Shown here in pieces: positions 14,638-26,237 of a DNA stretch of 64,000 bases. Under the pieces are notes generated by a model. The model did no database searches and was not told the origin of the DNA. It saw only the letters and a program-made list of their open reading frames with translations. Numbering within the stretch: the first letter of the stretch is position 1; the number at the start of each line of letters is the position of its first letter. This DNA is from Lycocorax pyrrhopterus obiensis (lineage: Eukaryota > Chordata > Aves > Passeriformes > Paradisaeidae): positions 118,262,763-118,326,762 of the forward strand of contig JACSVZ010000001.1 in the NCBI GenBank assembly GCA_014706295.1. The letters run 5' to 3'. The position numbers were made by a program, and so were the translations under genes.

Positions 14638-14842
14638 CACCTGCACACCCCAGAATGCCCATTTAGAGGGTGCTCACCCTGGGAGAGCACACACAGCCCT
14701 ACAACTCACCTGCACACCCCAGAATGCCCATTTAGAGGGTGCTCACCCTGGGAGAGCACACACAGCCCTACAACTCACCTGCACACCCCAGAATGCCCAT
14801 TTAGAGGGTGCCCAGCCTGGATCCCAGCACACACAGCCCCCC
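14638..14842 (+). repeat. 69-bp minisatellite, three copies
   Basis: Units start at 14641, 14710 and 14779 (exact 69-bp spacing). Copies 1 and 2 are essentially identical; copy 3 diverges after its first 36 bases. Because 69 is a multiple of three, an open frame runs through with a 23-residue repeat, but that is a consequence of period, not evidence of coding. Confidence 0.92.
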
Positions 14843-16970
14843 AGGAAGCCAGCAAAGCCAAATAACAAGTTTGGATTTCAAAGTCACAAACCTGGCACTG
14901 TGCAGGGCTCAGCTGCCATCTCAACACATCAAAAAGACATAATTGAAATGACAACAAGTAATTATGACATGAAGATAAAACACATTTTAATGAAGGCAAA
15001 TCTACTGGAAGTTCAGCTTCAAGGAATGTCGTTGACTGAAGCAAATTCTGGTGGTGTCCATCTGCAGCACCATTCCCTCCCACCCTTTCCTCCTGTCAGC
15101 AACTCTTCCCTCCCCTCAGACACTTCAAACAGAGATAGCTGGAATGAATGAAACACCCCAAATCGTTATGATAACATGGTTCAGCAGCAGTGGGATATTT
15201 CACTGATTTTTCTGCCTGCACAGGGAGAACGACTCTGTTCAAGGATTCACAGGAGCAGAAAACTGAAGATAATGAGAATTTTGTGTACTCTAGTCACTCA
15301 GTGCCTTTGAATCCTCATAATAAAATTAAATGACCCTTCTTACCCCCTTTAATTCTCAGCACAGCATTTAACACTTTCAGTCATTGTAAGAATGTCTGGT
15401 TTCTTTCTAACAGAAAAGATGTTGAAATTATAACAGTGATACCACTAACAATTAATATTTATTTTTCAGTGAAATGCTGTTCATCACCTTGTCCCTGAAA
15501 ACCTTTAAATGTTTGTCAGGTTTTTTTTAAGGGTGGATTTGGAAAACCATTCCCTGTGTGGTGCCTAAACAGGGGGCTCTGAGCTTGGCTGAGGCAAAAT
15601 AGGAATAATAAAGACTAGAAATCATAAAATGGCACTTTCTATCAGTGCCTCTCTGCAATGCTCCTGTCAGTCACACCTGAGGACTTCCCCAGTTCACCTG
15701 GACTGATGTCACCGTCTGAGGTGTCAGCACAACGCCCTGCAGTGGGTGCTTTGGATAAGCACCCTCAGAGCTGTGTTAAGGAGTTTGATCTGCCAATCTG
15801 TGTCCTTTCTGGCAAGCGCAGCGTAAGGCTGAGCAAGATCTGCTGGGACAGGAGTGTGGCTGTGCCAGGGCAGCTGTGGTTTCCTCTGGGTGTCCCTGGC
15901 TGAGGGCTGCAGCAAAGGGAAGGGCTGAGCCTGAAGCTGTGGGCATCTCTTGTGGCTGCTGCTTGGCTAATTGGGGTGCCTGATTGCTGATTCACCTGCC
16001 AGCCTCCTCCTGCAGGGGAACAGGGGCACCCCAAAGCACCCAGAACAGGCTCCTGCCTGGGACTGCCTCCTGGAAGAGCAGAACCCGAAGCCAGGGTGCA
16101 TTTCTGGCTTTCAGCAAGGCCCTTTTTGGGAGCTGCAGGCTCTGTGGCACAGGGATGACATCGCCATCTGCACCTCTTTGTCCGGTTCTCTCCCTGTATT
16201 TAGTATTTTTCAGGGTTATTATTAATTTCACCAGACCTCGGCGTAGATTCAGCTCCTCTCTGGAAGCATTGTCAGCAGGTCTCTGCACACAATTCATTGC
16301 TACAAATAACCCCATTATAAACAGCCAAGGTCTTCCAATTAAGCGAGTGCAGGATAATAGCAGAGCACGTTTTACTGAGGTTATGTGGCAAATGGCAAAG
16401 TTTTGTCATTGTCTTCATGTCTTGCAATGCCTCTGACATCCCAGTACTCTAAAATAAATTCCCTGTTGGAGTACTTTGAGCCTCTGCCCCCTGCAATGGG
16501 AATTTCAGCAGGCTGACAAACCATGAATTAAATCTCACCTTTATGGCATGTGGCTGGAGAGTGCTTCTGTGCAAGAAAATACTTCTTTTGACATTTTCGG
16601 TGAAAGGGACGCGTTTGGGTTTGTTCTGCAGGTATTTCACACAAGGGCAAAGTGCTGCTATACCCACAGAGTTCGGGGTGGGGGGTGCTTACAAGGCCCT
16701 TTTCTCCCTGGGAACACACAGTTCTGTGTTGCTACAGCACCCAGAGTCAGAGTCCTTCTGCCACAAGGAAGACCCGGGTTATTTTGGTGTCGGCAGAAAG
16801 CTTTCCTTTCTCACATTGCTTAGGACTAAAATAGCCTGACTTGGCTGCAAAAGCCCCAGGTTGCTATGGCTGGCAGGGTATTCAGGTACCAACAGCGGGA
16901 GTCCTGCGGTGGTTTCACTGGAAAAGGAAAGGAATGGGTTTTGAGGCAATACACTGAACTTCCCTTAAGA
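14843..16970. other. Intergenic flank, no gene recognised
   Basis: Mixed-composition DNA with short random open frames only. I see no recognisable repeat or gene. Confidence 0.55.
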
Positions 16971-17345
16971 TTATGGAATGGTTTGGGTGGGAGGGGACCT
17001 GGAAGATGAGGGATTCCCACCCCTGCCATGGGCAGGGACACCTTCCACTGTCCCAGGCTGCTCCAAGCCCCATGTCCAACCTGGCCTTGGACACTGCCAG
17101 GGATCCAGGGGCAGCCACAGCTTCTCTGGGAACTCCACTCCATCCACTCCCCACCCTCACAGGGAACAATTCCTTCCCAAGATCCCATCCAGCCCTGCCC
17201 TCTGGCAGTGGGAAGCCATTCCCTGTGTCCTGTCCCTCCATCCCTTGTCCCAGGTCCCTCTCCAGCTCTCCTGGAGCCCCTTTAGGCACTGAGAGGCTGC
17301 AATGAGGTCTCCCCACATCTTCCCTAGGATGAAGGTGAACCAAGA
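16971..17345 (-). mobile_element. CR1 LINE 3' fragment
   Basis: The + strand begins tggaatggtttgggtggg and continues with the inverted CR1 blocks cccctgccatgggcaggg, caccttccactgtccc, gccagggatccaggggc, agctctcctggagcccc and gaggctgcaatgaggtctcc. Same subfamily as the copies at 11.35 and 55.6 kb; 5'-truncated. Confidence 0.92.
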
Positions 17346-19460
17346 GGGTGAAGAAGGGGCTTTACAAATGGATCAAAGGAGGAGCCGCTACAAAAGCCAC
17401 AAAAGCATCTCAGGGTGCTGTGTGTGAGCAGGACGGCTGTGACACAAACTGAACTGAGACTCCAGCCGTGTTTACCTCCCTTGCATCACAAAGTCAGGGC
17501 AGCAAATGGTGTTTGACTCCCCGTAAGGCCACACCACAAACAGCCTCTGCCTCGGGGCAAACACGAGAACATCGCGTGGGCGACGCTCCAAACCTCCGAG
17601 AGCAGAAAGCAGCGACTGCAGGCACACGTTCTGCTCCTCCCGTGCAGCACCATCCCCGCCTGCGAGGAGGGGAGGAGATGGGGACACCAGAACAGGCAGA
17701 GTCTGAGGAGGGAGATTAGGCAGGAATACCCTCTGTGAGGAAAACCACACCCCCTGAGCAGCCAGATGGAAACAGGCCTGCTAAATTCGTGCTCTGGAAC
17801 AGGAATGGACAATTCAAAGAAATATTTGTAAGATTGGTTTGTTGCTTTACAACCTTGGGGAAATATGGACATTTCTCTCTGGAAATGGCCAGGCTGCTTC
17901 TTGTTAACTTTTCCAGAAAGAAGAAGCCAAAAATCAAATTTATTCAAGCCCTAAGAAATTGCATTTAGAATTTTACGTGCATCACTACTAGACCACCATT
18001 AGTGACAGAATAAATCTCCAGTGATTGCCGGATTCCTGTTTAATTTATGGACATCTTTTTGAGAAATGAAGGCTAAAATATACACAGGTACTGATAATAA
18101 ATTATAGATTTGAAAAGGGATATGCAAAGGCAGGAATCTGAGCAATGATTTTTCTCTTTTCCTTCATTTCAGATAGAGAAGCACCAAACTACAATGAGCC
18201 CTATATATCACAACCCTGCCTGGGAAACGTTTTACTATAATAATTGAAACTATAATTATTAAAATGAGGAAATATTAAACCATGCAAATGTTTTCCCCTT
18301 ATTCTGCTCATGCCACACTATTGCACACAGTGAATTTCTTTGTTTGTGTGTTAACTCTTCTTTTTTTACCCAATTCCTTCTCAGCCGGTCTGGATTTCCT
18401 TTTTGTGTGTTTGTAGGGATCTCATCCACCATGAGAACAGCTCCACTGAGATTGTTGTCTCCACAACCCACAAAAAATGGAAGCACTCTCATATTTGCTG
18501 TGGATTCTCTGCATTTGGGGTTTTTTTCTGGAACTGAAGTGTTAAAGAGCTGTTTTAAAGCTGTGCACAATGTTCTGACAGCCCCTCCTGCAGGGCAGAA
18601 GGATGTTTCTCGCACCTGGGCTTTTTTCAGCAGATGTCCCAACCCCCCAAGCCCTCCCTGACCTGGTTTGTGGCTGCACTGGGGATGTGCAGCACATACA
18701 GAAACACCCATGGATTGTGACACGAGGGGGCTTCCCTTGGGATCAGCTCACCCCAACTGCCCCAGCTCAGCGCTGAGGCTCTGAGCAGCTCCTGGGCCGG
18801 GGATGGGGAGCTGCTCCCAGAATTGCTTCCCTGGTGCCGCCTCCAAAGGATGTCAAACTCTCTCCTGTTCACGTTCCAAGTCTCTGGATTTCTCTCGGAA
18901 TGCCTCTGGGACAGGGAGTTGCTGCTCCTGGTACTTCCCTGCACTCAACAGGTTGCTAAAAGTCAGATTTTGCACAGGGCACTCGTTCTGTAAAAGACAA
19001 GAAGAGCCCTAATTTCAGCTTTGGTCTTTTAACAGAAATGCTCTCCATAATTTTGTGTGGGGTTTTTTTCCCCTCTGTCAATTCAAGATTAATGAGATTC
19101 TACACCAATTAATGTGGATACTTAAGAAACTCGGGGAGGACTCGGTGATCTCAGAAGTCTTTTCAAACCTAAATGATTCTGATTCACGGGTTGTGAGCAA
19201 AGGTTTCGATCTCAACAAACAAGCAAGTGCATATGTAGGTCACCCCTTGTGGAGGAGCTCACACTTTTCCTGCTGAATAAAGGAAGAAACTGAATATTTT
19301 TTACCTCATTTTGCTGTTGCACAGAGGAAATGTTTAATATATTTAGAAGATTTTGCAGCACAAACCCTTTGTCCTGTTTTTAATCTGGTTTAAGATGGCT
19401 TCTCACCTGGCTCTGACTCTGAACACACGAAAAGATGCTTGTGCCGTCAGAGCCATCAGA
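17346..19460. other. Intergenic flank, no gene recognised
   Basis: No recognised gene. An AT-rich stretch near 18050-18270 includes short near-inverted repeats around ATAATT/AATTAT. Confidence 0.55.
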
Positions 19461-19590
19461 TGCTGGCACAGGCTGCCCCTGTCCTGGGAGACACTGAAAG
19501 CCAGACTGGAAGTGACCCTGAGCACCCTGGTTTGGGTGGCACCAGAGGATTCCCAGGGATGTCCTTGGCTTCATCCACTCTGTGATCCAA
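19461..19590 (+). mobile_element. Degraded CR1 LINE 3' fragment
   Basis: Blocks tgctggcacaggctgccc, ctgggagacactgaaagcc and agcaccctggtttgggtgg follow the sense-strand CR1 3' region in order, with many substitutions and indels. An older copy than those nearby. Confidence 0.6.
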
Positions 19591-22500
19591 AGTTGGTGCT
19601 TGGTAGTGAATGTGGATCCCACATCCCTGACTTTAGTGGGAACCTTTATTAATTGTGCCATTAAAAATGACCATTTCTGCAAGCCAGATGGAAACACCAA
19701 CATGGGAACATGGCCTGGCATCCTGGCATGGCCTCCCCAGGCTTTCTCCTCCAAGAAATCCCAGGTGATTTTCAGAAGGGGACCTGCTAGCCAGAACACC
19801 TGAACAATGCCATCACTTCCATTTGTTCTCGTCGATATTTTTAATCAGTAATCTCCCCTAAAATATTTACACCTGGAGATGGTCCAGCAAGGTTATCATA
19901 AAATTAATAGAGCTGATAAAAATCGTTGTGCAGGAGCTAATGCCACCATAAATAAGGTCAGGGTGTTTGTGCACATTAATCAGCAGCTCTCAGAATAAAC
20001 CCAGCCCCACTGAGGCTGAAATCCACTGCAGGAACAGCAGTGAGGATACCGAGTACAAAATATCAGAAGAACACGTGAAGATTTTTGGCCTCTGCCTGCT
20101 TTCAATGCAATACCTAATCTGAGGGAAGGAAAAAAAGAGCTTTTTGGAGTCCAGTGCCAGCAATTTGATCCCAAATCCCCAAAGGAAAAGCCCTCATTGC
20201 TGCTTGTGAGGATGGATTTATTTGGGTTGTTTGACTGCCCCACAGTTAAACTTCAGTATTGTGTCAAGGACCCTGAGAATTTCCTTCCCTGCCATGGGGG
20301 ATAACAGCAGCTCCTTATTTTTAATGGCGCTCCTCCAGGGAGAGAGGTTGGATTTTTGCGTCCCTGGACTGTGTTGCAGCTCAGGATAGGAATCTGATTG
20401 ATTTCACATCATTATGTGTGGCTTTCAGGTTGTTTTGGCCCTGAAATATTCCATCAAATGGGTGAATTCCATCCATCTGGGAGATTGAACATTCCCCTGC
20501 TGTCACCAACACAGCCCAAGGGACACTCCCCAGTGGGCTGGGGTGGCACGGGAGCTGCGCCCTCAGCAGCACAGCCTGGCACAGGGCCGTGGCAGGCACA
20601 CAGAGCTGCCCTGAATTATCTTGCCCTGAGTTCTGTGCACGGTTTAATGCTTTTAATGTGGATAATCAGGGAGGCCTGTAAGCACATCCACTTACAGGCA
20701 CAAAATAATGGAGCTTTCTCTGCTGCTTTGGGGTTTTTTCCAATGTTTTGTGCAATACCTCTCCATTCTTCTCTCCTCCTTGGTCAAACAAGCAAGAGTG
20801 AGAAACTATTTATCATGGTGAGAAAATCAGATTTGTATAAATTACACGAGTAGGAGAGAATCAGGAATTAGTGCTGTGAAGGAAGATTTAAGTAACCCAA
20901 AGCAATAAAAATCACTGTGCTGATTAACTTCTCAGCTTGGGGAAGCATTTCATTCACTCCTAAAAGACACTGCACAGCTACAGGAGCTGCCCTACATCCA
21001 CTGGAATATTTCAATTGCACTTCAAGCTACTTAAGAACCACAGAAAAAGAGATCTGGGAATGCTGGCCGTGGGTTCCTCAGTTACAGCTTCATAGTTTCA
21101 GAGCCGATCATCTCCCCCTGCCCCTGCCTTGGGTCACAGAATATCAGTGCCAAGGCTGGAGAGGGAAAAGCTGCTCAGAGGCATCTGAGTTTGTTATACA
21201 GGGCTTTTTCCAAAGGGATATTTCAGCAATTGATGATGCCAGCCCTAATTTTGTGACACAGTACAGGGAAAAAAGAGGGGTTTTGGCTGAAAGGTATTAT
21301 CCTGTCCTGTTTCCAGCAGAAAAGTGCTTCCAGTGGGTCAAATCATGGTCTCTCATCAGCTCGCTGCAGAGAGCATTCATGCAGCAACACAATGGAGTGG
21401 GCAGAATGTGAATTAGCCAGGACAAAAAAAAAAGCCCAAACCAAACCCCAAACAGGCAGGAACAGAGAGCAAAGGGAATGTGACTCTTTCCACCTCAAAA
21501 CACAATGCTAATACCAAAGTGTCCAGCATCACTGAAGGTGTCAGAGGCAAAAGGCAAATCACGCAAGGAGCTGGTTCGCAGATGCGCCAGAGCAGCTCGA
21601 GATCAGTGTGAGCCCTGCAGGGGAGAGGCACTTGAGAACAGCCACGGGGTGCTGACAGAAACGCAGCTTGTGCTGGGCACAGCACAAAGACACAGCTCTT
21701 AGGGTAACACACTTTGTTTGTTCACTGCTGGCTAACTCCGAAAGGACCTCTCCTCATCCTGACTGCATTTAACTGGCGTTGTGTTCGTGCAGAACTCCTC
21801 TTGCAATTACAGGGAGTGTATGAGGTGAGAAACTCCCTTCAGACATCAGGATATCAAAGAGCTTGGTGCAAGCCCTGGAGCCAATGGAATGGGCACCCCC
21901 AAGGAGCGGAGCGGAGCACAGCTGGAAAGGGAATGTTCCACCTCAGTCCCAGCAGGACACCACGACTGGAGCCCCCGGGAAGGAGCAGGAGTCACTGGCA
22001 CACTGCCTGTTCCTGTTGGAGCTGGGGCAAACACCTCCAGGCTGAGCTGTGGCCTTGCTGAGGCCTGGGGAAGGGATCAATAATGAGGCCCAGGAGATGC
22101 CCAGTTGGCTCCTCACGCTGCACCACAAATGGGATTGCAAATGAAACTCCCTCTTCTTCCTCCAAGGAATAAAATCCCTCTCCTACCTCCCTGCCACGTG
22201 CCAACCTCTGCACCCAGCTCAGGGACTCCTTGACCCTTGGGTGGCAGCCACAGGAACGGGATGTTCCCAAAACTTCTCCATGCCAAATAATTCCTGACTC
22301 CTCGTTGCCTCCCTGCAGCTCCACTTCCCTCTTCTTCCTTCACCTTTCCCTCTTGGATCCAGCTCACAGGATTAAAGTGACACATTTATATATAACACAG
22401 ACATAGATTATATTTTATATACGTGCAAGTGTGTAATACACAGCCCTTTAAAAATTCTAAGTACCCTTTCAGTTATGTGCTGACACACACATAAATTTAA

Positions 22501-24576
22501 ACCTGCTTATACACACACTCAAAATCCCATCTATTGTTTTTATCACATATTTTACTTTGTGTGGATATATAAAATAGATCATGCAAATGCCAGGGGAGAG
22601 ACAAAACATTCACGGAGTAAACACAGCTTCCATGATCCTTAGAATGCAGAGATTTAAACCCCGAAACTGCAGCTGTCTGTGGGTTTAATTTTGCCAGGTG
22701 CTATGTAAATGATGATATCAGCTATCAAAGCATATACTGCACATGTTTAAATTGAGACATTCCTCCTTGCGAGCACAGTTTCAGTAGTTCTTAAGCAGTG
22801 GAGCATTTTCTCTTTACCAAAATCCTGTCCCACATCTGTAGGTGAGTGCAAAAAGGTCTACAACACCAGGACCAAGGTGAATAAAGAAATACTCTCTTGC
22901 TGACATTTAAGTCACTCTTTTGAAATAAGCGTGGAAGGAGAAAAATGAGTTAGGACACATTGAAATGATGCTGGCAGAGATTTGGGACAGTCATTAATTC
23001 ACCCCACCAGCTTGCTCATAATTAATAGTAACGAATGGCAGAAAAGAGAAATATGCACTGGGAAAACAGGGCAGTGGAATAAAAATGTTAAATGAATTCT
23101 TCTCCCCTCCTCATTATCTGCTAAAAGGTTGTTGTTTTTCGGGGTTTACTTCTTCTGTAAAAAGGAAATATGGAAAGAGCTTCTCGGAGCAGAAGCACTG
23201 CCCTTGGTCAGAGGTTGGAGGCTCGCACTCGTTTCATGGAACTTTCCAGGTTCCCGTGAGCGTGGCTAAGCAGGAATGAACAGAAGCCCCTCCTTGGATG
23301 CAGGATGTGCCAGGATTCTCTGTGTGTACACACAGGGGGTGTTTCTTTTCCAAAAGTCCCTGGTGTATCGTATAGTGGAGAAAAAAACACAGCAAGTCTC
23401 TGGCTGAGAAAGGTTTGCAGGGGGTGGTGTTTGAGTTGTGGGTTATTTGTGCCTTTTAGCTGAATACTATGGTGGAGAAAAGTCCCCCCAGCTCAGGGAG
23501 AGGCGGTTCTGCAGGGTAATGTTACCCTGGCTCAGTGGGGGAAACCAGAGCTGGTTTGCTCAGAGTTTCACTGGGGCGTCTTTAGAGAAAAGGGTACTGC
23601 ATTTATGGGTCTGGGAATATAAATAAAGACAGCACTTAAGCCAAAAAGAGCCTTTTAAAATGTGTTGTTTAAACTTGCTGTTGTCACAGTGCTCTTTTCA
23701 TTGGGAGGATAATTTGTAGTTGCTTTCTTATGTGTTATGGTGCTCCAGCAAAAGTACTTGGGTCTTCACATTTTTAAGCTTAAAAATTAATTTTACCTCC
23801 TCACTTGCATGGAATTCAGTGCTGTTTTGGCCACGTGCTGTTAAAGAGAGGGAAAAAAATCTTATAAAACTATTCTGTAGTACCTTAGACTGGATAGGGT
23901 CTGGTTAAAGTGCTGAGACAACAGAGTTAAAATTTCTCAGAACTTGACCAAGAAATTGAGAAAACTTACAAGGTTTTTTTGGAAAACTTCCAGCTTTCCC
24001 TACACACTTCAATACACTTGTTCTTCTGATATTGTGGCTGCTTCCAAACTCGAACCAGAATTCTGGAAGGATGCAAAGTGGGAAGGAGGTGTTTTACATC
24101 CCCAGCTTCAGTCATGAGGCCCTGATATCAGCTGAGGCTTTAGCTATCAGCTTAACAGCGTTACATAAACTGCAATTTGTATAATGATCACACAGTATAT
24201 CCAACTGGAATTCCATGTTGTGGAACAAGAGTAAAGACTTCAAATTCCTGAGTGAAGGCCTCTGCTACCATGGGCAATGTCAATGTGCTACGTGGCAAGG
24301 ACAGATGGTTGTTACTTTATTTTTATTGCTGTTATCCACCCTGCCTTTTATTCCCTGCACTGCAATGGAAGAACAAGCAAGCACGGTGTGGGCAGAACAG
24401 CATCTTACATGTCAGAGTTCAGGGCATTCCACCCTGGCTTCACGGAAGGAAAAGGATTGCCCAGAGACCTGGGCACCTGCTGCTGCCTCTGGGCAGCTCC
24501 CACGGAAAGGGTTTCTCTCGGGTAAACAAACAAGAAATCAACAGTGTCGATTTCGGGCAGAAGCTGTCCCTGGTGA
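19591..24576. other. Intergenic flank, no gene recognised
   Basis: No recognised gene or family repeat. 22380-23070 is AT-rich with TATATA-like stretches. The 164-codon open frame at 20917-21411 has no recognisable domain. Confidence 0.55.
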
Positions 24577-24702
24577 ACCCAAAACATGCCGTGAGAAATG
24601 CAAAGTGGGGCTCGAATCACCCAAAACATGCTGGGATAAACACAAAGTGGGGCTCTAACCACCCAAAACATGCCTGAGAAATGCAAAGTGGGGGTCTAAC
24701 TG
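24577..24702 (+). repeat. 42-bp tandem repeat, three copies
   Basis: AAAACATG markers occur at 24581, 24623 and 24665 (exact 42-bp spacing), each followed by a CAAAGTGGGGCTC-type block. Copies differ by several substitutions. Non-coding minisatellite about 1.4 kb upstream of the gene. Confidence 0.88.
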
Positions 24703-25399
24703 GAATCCTGCCTGGGATTCTGAGCACTAGGAACTCCTGGGCAGCCTCGATTGCTCTGCAAACAGGAGGCAGCTCTCTCCAGGATCCATTTGAGGCTGAC
24801 TGGGAGATATAATGTGGATGCTTTTCTTCCCATTGCACTCCAGCATGTGCTGCCACCGCTCCGAGGAGTTAATTTCTGCAACAATAGTTAGGCAGGCTGG
24901 AGAGGAATACAAAGTAAACAAATCTAAATTATTTCAGTTTTGGATCTCAGCTATGCAATTTTAGTTCTGTTGCTAGGTGGGAGTCATTCTCCTCTGGTGG
25001 TGTTTTCTTTTTTCAGAGCAGCTCAGGACCCATATGTTTGCTTTATAGTGAAACACTCCGAGTTTCATCGAACCTTCAAAAACCAGATTGAAAAAATCAT
25101 TTGAGAATACCAAGTCGCTGGGGGAAAGCAGCCTGGTGGGCAAGCCACGGACAGGGGCTGTTGTGATCCCTGTGACCGAGAGTTCAAAGTTGGCCTCGAG
25201 GATTCATCCCTTCGCGGACACCTGGCCCCAGCCCTGCTGTCCCCTTGCTGAGGCTCCTGCGACGTTTGGGGACAGGCGCTGAGGGGACACATTTCTTGTC
25301 CCTTACTTGGCTGCAGAGCAGCAAAGACACTGCTGAAAGTGCTTCCTTCCCTCCCCCTCGTCCCCAGGGGTGTCCCTCAGCCTGCAGACCCTGTGCACC
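24703..25399. other. Proximal 5' flank of the GRIK1-like gene
   Basis: Unique-looking sequence leading into the CpG island. No recognised element. Confidence 0.5.
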
Positions 25400-25632
25400 C
25401 TCACCCTGTCGCACGTCAGGCGCCCAGGACGGAGCTGCCCCGCACAGGACATCCCTCCAAAGCCCCGGGCAGCCGGGAGATCAAAACCCAGGAGCTGCGG
25501 GACTGGCGGGCGCGGGGGGAAAAACTTCTCCTGTCCGAGGAGGGGCTGCGGGGAGAGACCCGCGGGGGCTGGAGGGACGGCGACAGGGACAGCCCTGCCT
25601 CAGTCCTTGTCCCTGTTCGTCCGTCCCTGTCG

Positions 25633-25825
25633 CGGAATCGCGGAATCGCGGAATCCCAGGGTGGCTGGGGTTGGGAGGGACGTCTGGAGAGCATCCAGAC
25701 TAATCCCTGCCGCCACCTGGAGCAGGTGACACAGGCACGCGTCCAGGTGCGTTTGGGATGTCCCCAGAGGGGACTCCACGCCCTCCCTGGGCAGCTGTTC
25801 CAGGGCTCTGTCCCTGTCCCAGCGC
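25633..25825 (-). mobile_element. CR1 LINE 3' fragment at the edge of the promoter island
   Basis: Read on the minus strand this is a CR1 3' end: the wording for a group of lines such as lost-ATTC 3' tail repeats, 'ctctggagagcatcc', 'cacctggagcaggtgac', 'gcgtccaggtgcg', 'ctccctgggcagctgttcc' follows the CR1 3' untranslated consensus. The terminal 8-bp tail repeats (normally ATTCTATG) appear as three GAATCGCG units at about 25634-25655, i.e. with CG in place of TA. The element is 5'-truncated, as most CR1 copies are, and lies about 300 bp upstream of the coding exon. Confidence 0.8.
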
Positions 25826-25837
25826 GCCCGGACTGCT

Positions 25838-25894
25838 CCGCGCGTGTGCGCGCGCGTGTCCCCGAGTGCGCGCGCGTGTCCCCGAGTGCGCGCG
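25838..25894 (+). repeat. Alternating CG/TG tract with 20-bp period
   Basis: Runs of alternating purine-pyrimidine (CGCG/TGTG) are arranged in a 20-bp period, with about two and a half copies of a unit joining GTGCGCGCGCGTGT to CCCCGA. Such tracts favour left-handed Z-DNA. It lies within the CpG island about 220 bp upstream of the receptor ATG. Confidence 0.75.
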
Positions 25895-25950
25895 GAGCCC
25901 GGAGCCGCCTGGCCCCGCCCGGGGCCGCCCCGCGGGAGGATCCTCCCGCT

Positions 25951-25991
25951 CCGTCCCTCCCTCCCTCCGTCCCTCCGTCCCTCCGTCCCTC
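25951..25991 (-). repeat. Polypyrimidine promoter tract; minus strand G-quadruplex-prone
   Basis: The + strand is an almost pure C/T run built of CCCTC and CCGTCCCTC units. The minus strand therefore presents six runs of three Gs separated by one to five bases, satisfying the usual G3N1-7 quadruplex pattern. It lies in the promoter about 120-160 bp upstream of the start codon. Confidence 0.75.
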
Positions 25992-26046
25992 GGGCGCGGG
26001 GGGCGCGGGCAGCGCGGCGGCGGCGGCAGCGCGGAGCCCCCGCGCC

Positions 26047-26094
26047 ATGGGCGGGCGGCGCGGAGCGGCGCGGAGCCGGCCCGCCCGGGGGTAG
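26047..26094 (+). promoter_or_regulatory. Candidate upstream ORF 1 (15 codons) in the 5' leader
   Basis: An ATG at 26047 sits in a strong initiation context (GCC before, G after) and opens a 15-codon Arg/Gly/Ala-rich frame that stops at 26092-26094, 16 bases before the receptor ATG. If the transcript starts upstream of 26047, ribosomes would probably initiate here first and would have to reinitiate or leak to translate the receptor. Whether the mRNA includes this ATG is unknown. Confidence 0.45.
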
Positions 26095-26099
26095 CCGGC

Positions 26100-26108
26100 A
26101 TGAACTGA
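26100..26108 (+). promoter_or_regulatory. Candidate minimal upstream ORF 2 (Met-Asn-stop)
   Basis: ATGAACTGA lies with its stop codon two bases before the receptor start codon. Context is moderate (G at -3, A at +4). A two-codon uORF this close would act mainly as a stalling or reinitiation element. It is very likely inside the 5' leader because it is only 11 bases from the main ATG. Confidence 0.5.
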
Positions 26109-26110
26109 GC

Positions 26111-26237
26111 ATGGCGAGCGGCCTCGGCCCGCGCTGTCCCCGCCGAGCGGCCCCGGGCGGCGGCGGGGGGCTCCTGCTGCTGCTGCTCTGCGCCGCGGCG
26201 GGGCTGCCCCGGAGCGCACAGCAGGTGCTGCGGATCG
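26111..26237 (+). CDS. GRIK1: GRIK1-like kainate glutamate receptor, exon 1 coding part (partial)
   Basis: Forty-two codons plus one base encode the N-terminus of a secreted or membrane protein: an Arg-containing start, a Gly run (residues 16-20), a six-Leu hydrophobic core (21-26) followed by Cys-Ala-Ala-Ala-Gly typical of a signal peptide, then mature sequence ending AQQVLRIG. The exon stops at a consensus donor (GTGAGT, 26238-26243) in phase 1, splitting a Gly codon. Kainate receptor subunits begin their amino-terminal domain with this motif followed by GIFE; GRIK1 has QVLRIG, whereas GRIK2 has HVLRFG and GRIK3 HVIRIG, so GRIK1 fits best. The protein would be a ligand-gated cation channel subunit at neuronal synapses. 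The start at 26111 has A at -3 and G at +4. The signal peptide itself is Arg/Gly-rich and unlike the human one, as expected for a poorly conserved segment. The remaining exons lie beyond the window. Only about eight residues are diagnostic, so GRIK3 or another paralogue is not fully excluded. Confidence 0.8.

Noticed and set aside
14576..15151. A 191-codon frame with 23-residue repeats
   Set aside because: Explained by the 69-bp tandem repeat whose period is a multiple of three; no start context, splice or domain evidence.
20917..21411. A 164-codon + strand frame
   Set aside because: No recognisable domain and no supporting splice or promoter context.
1..25400. An upstream single-exon claudin gene (the neighbours of GRIK1 in mammals)
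   Set aside because: No frame of about 210-230 codons with the claudin W-GLW-C-C signature is present; such genes may lie further upstream.
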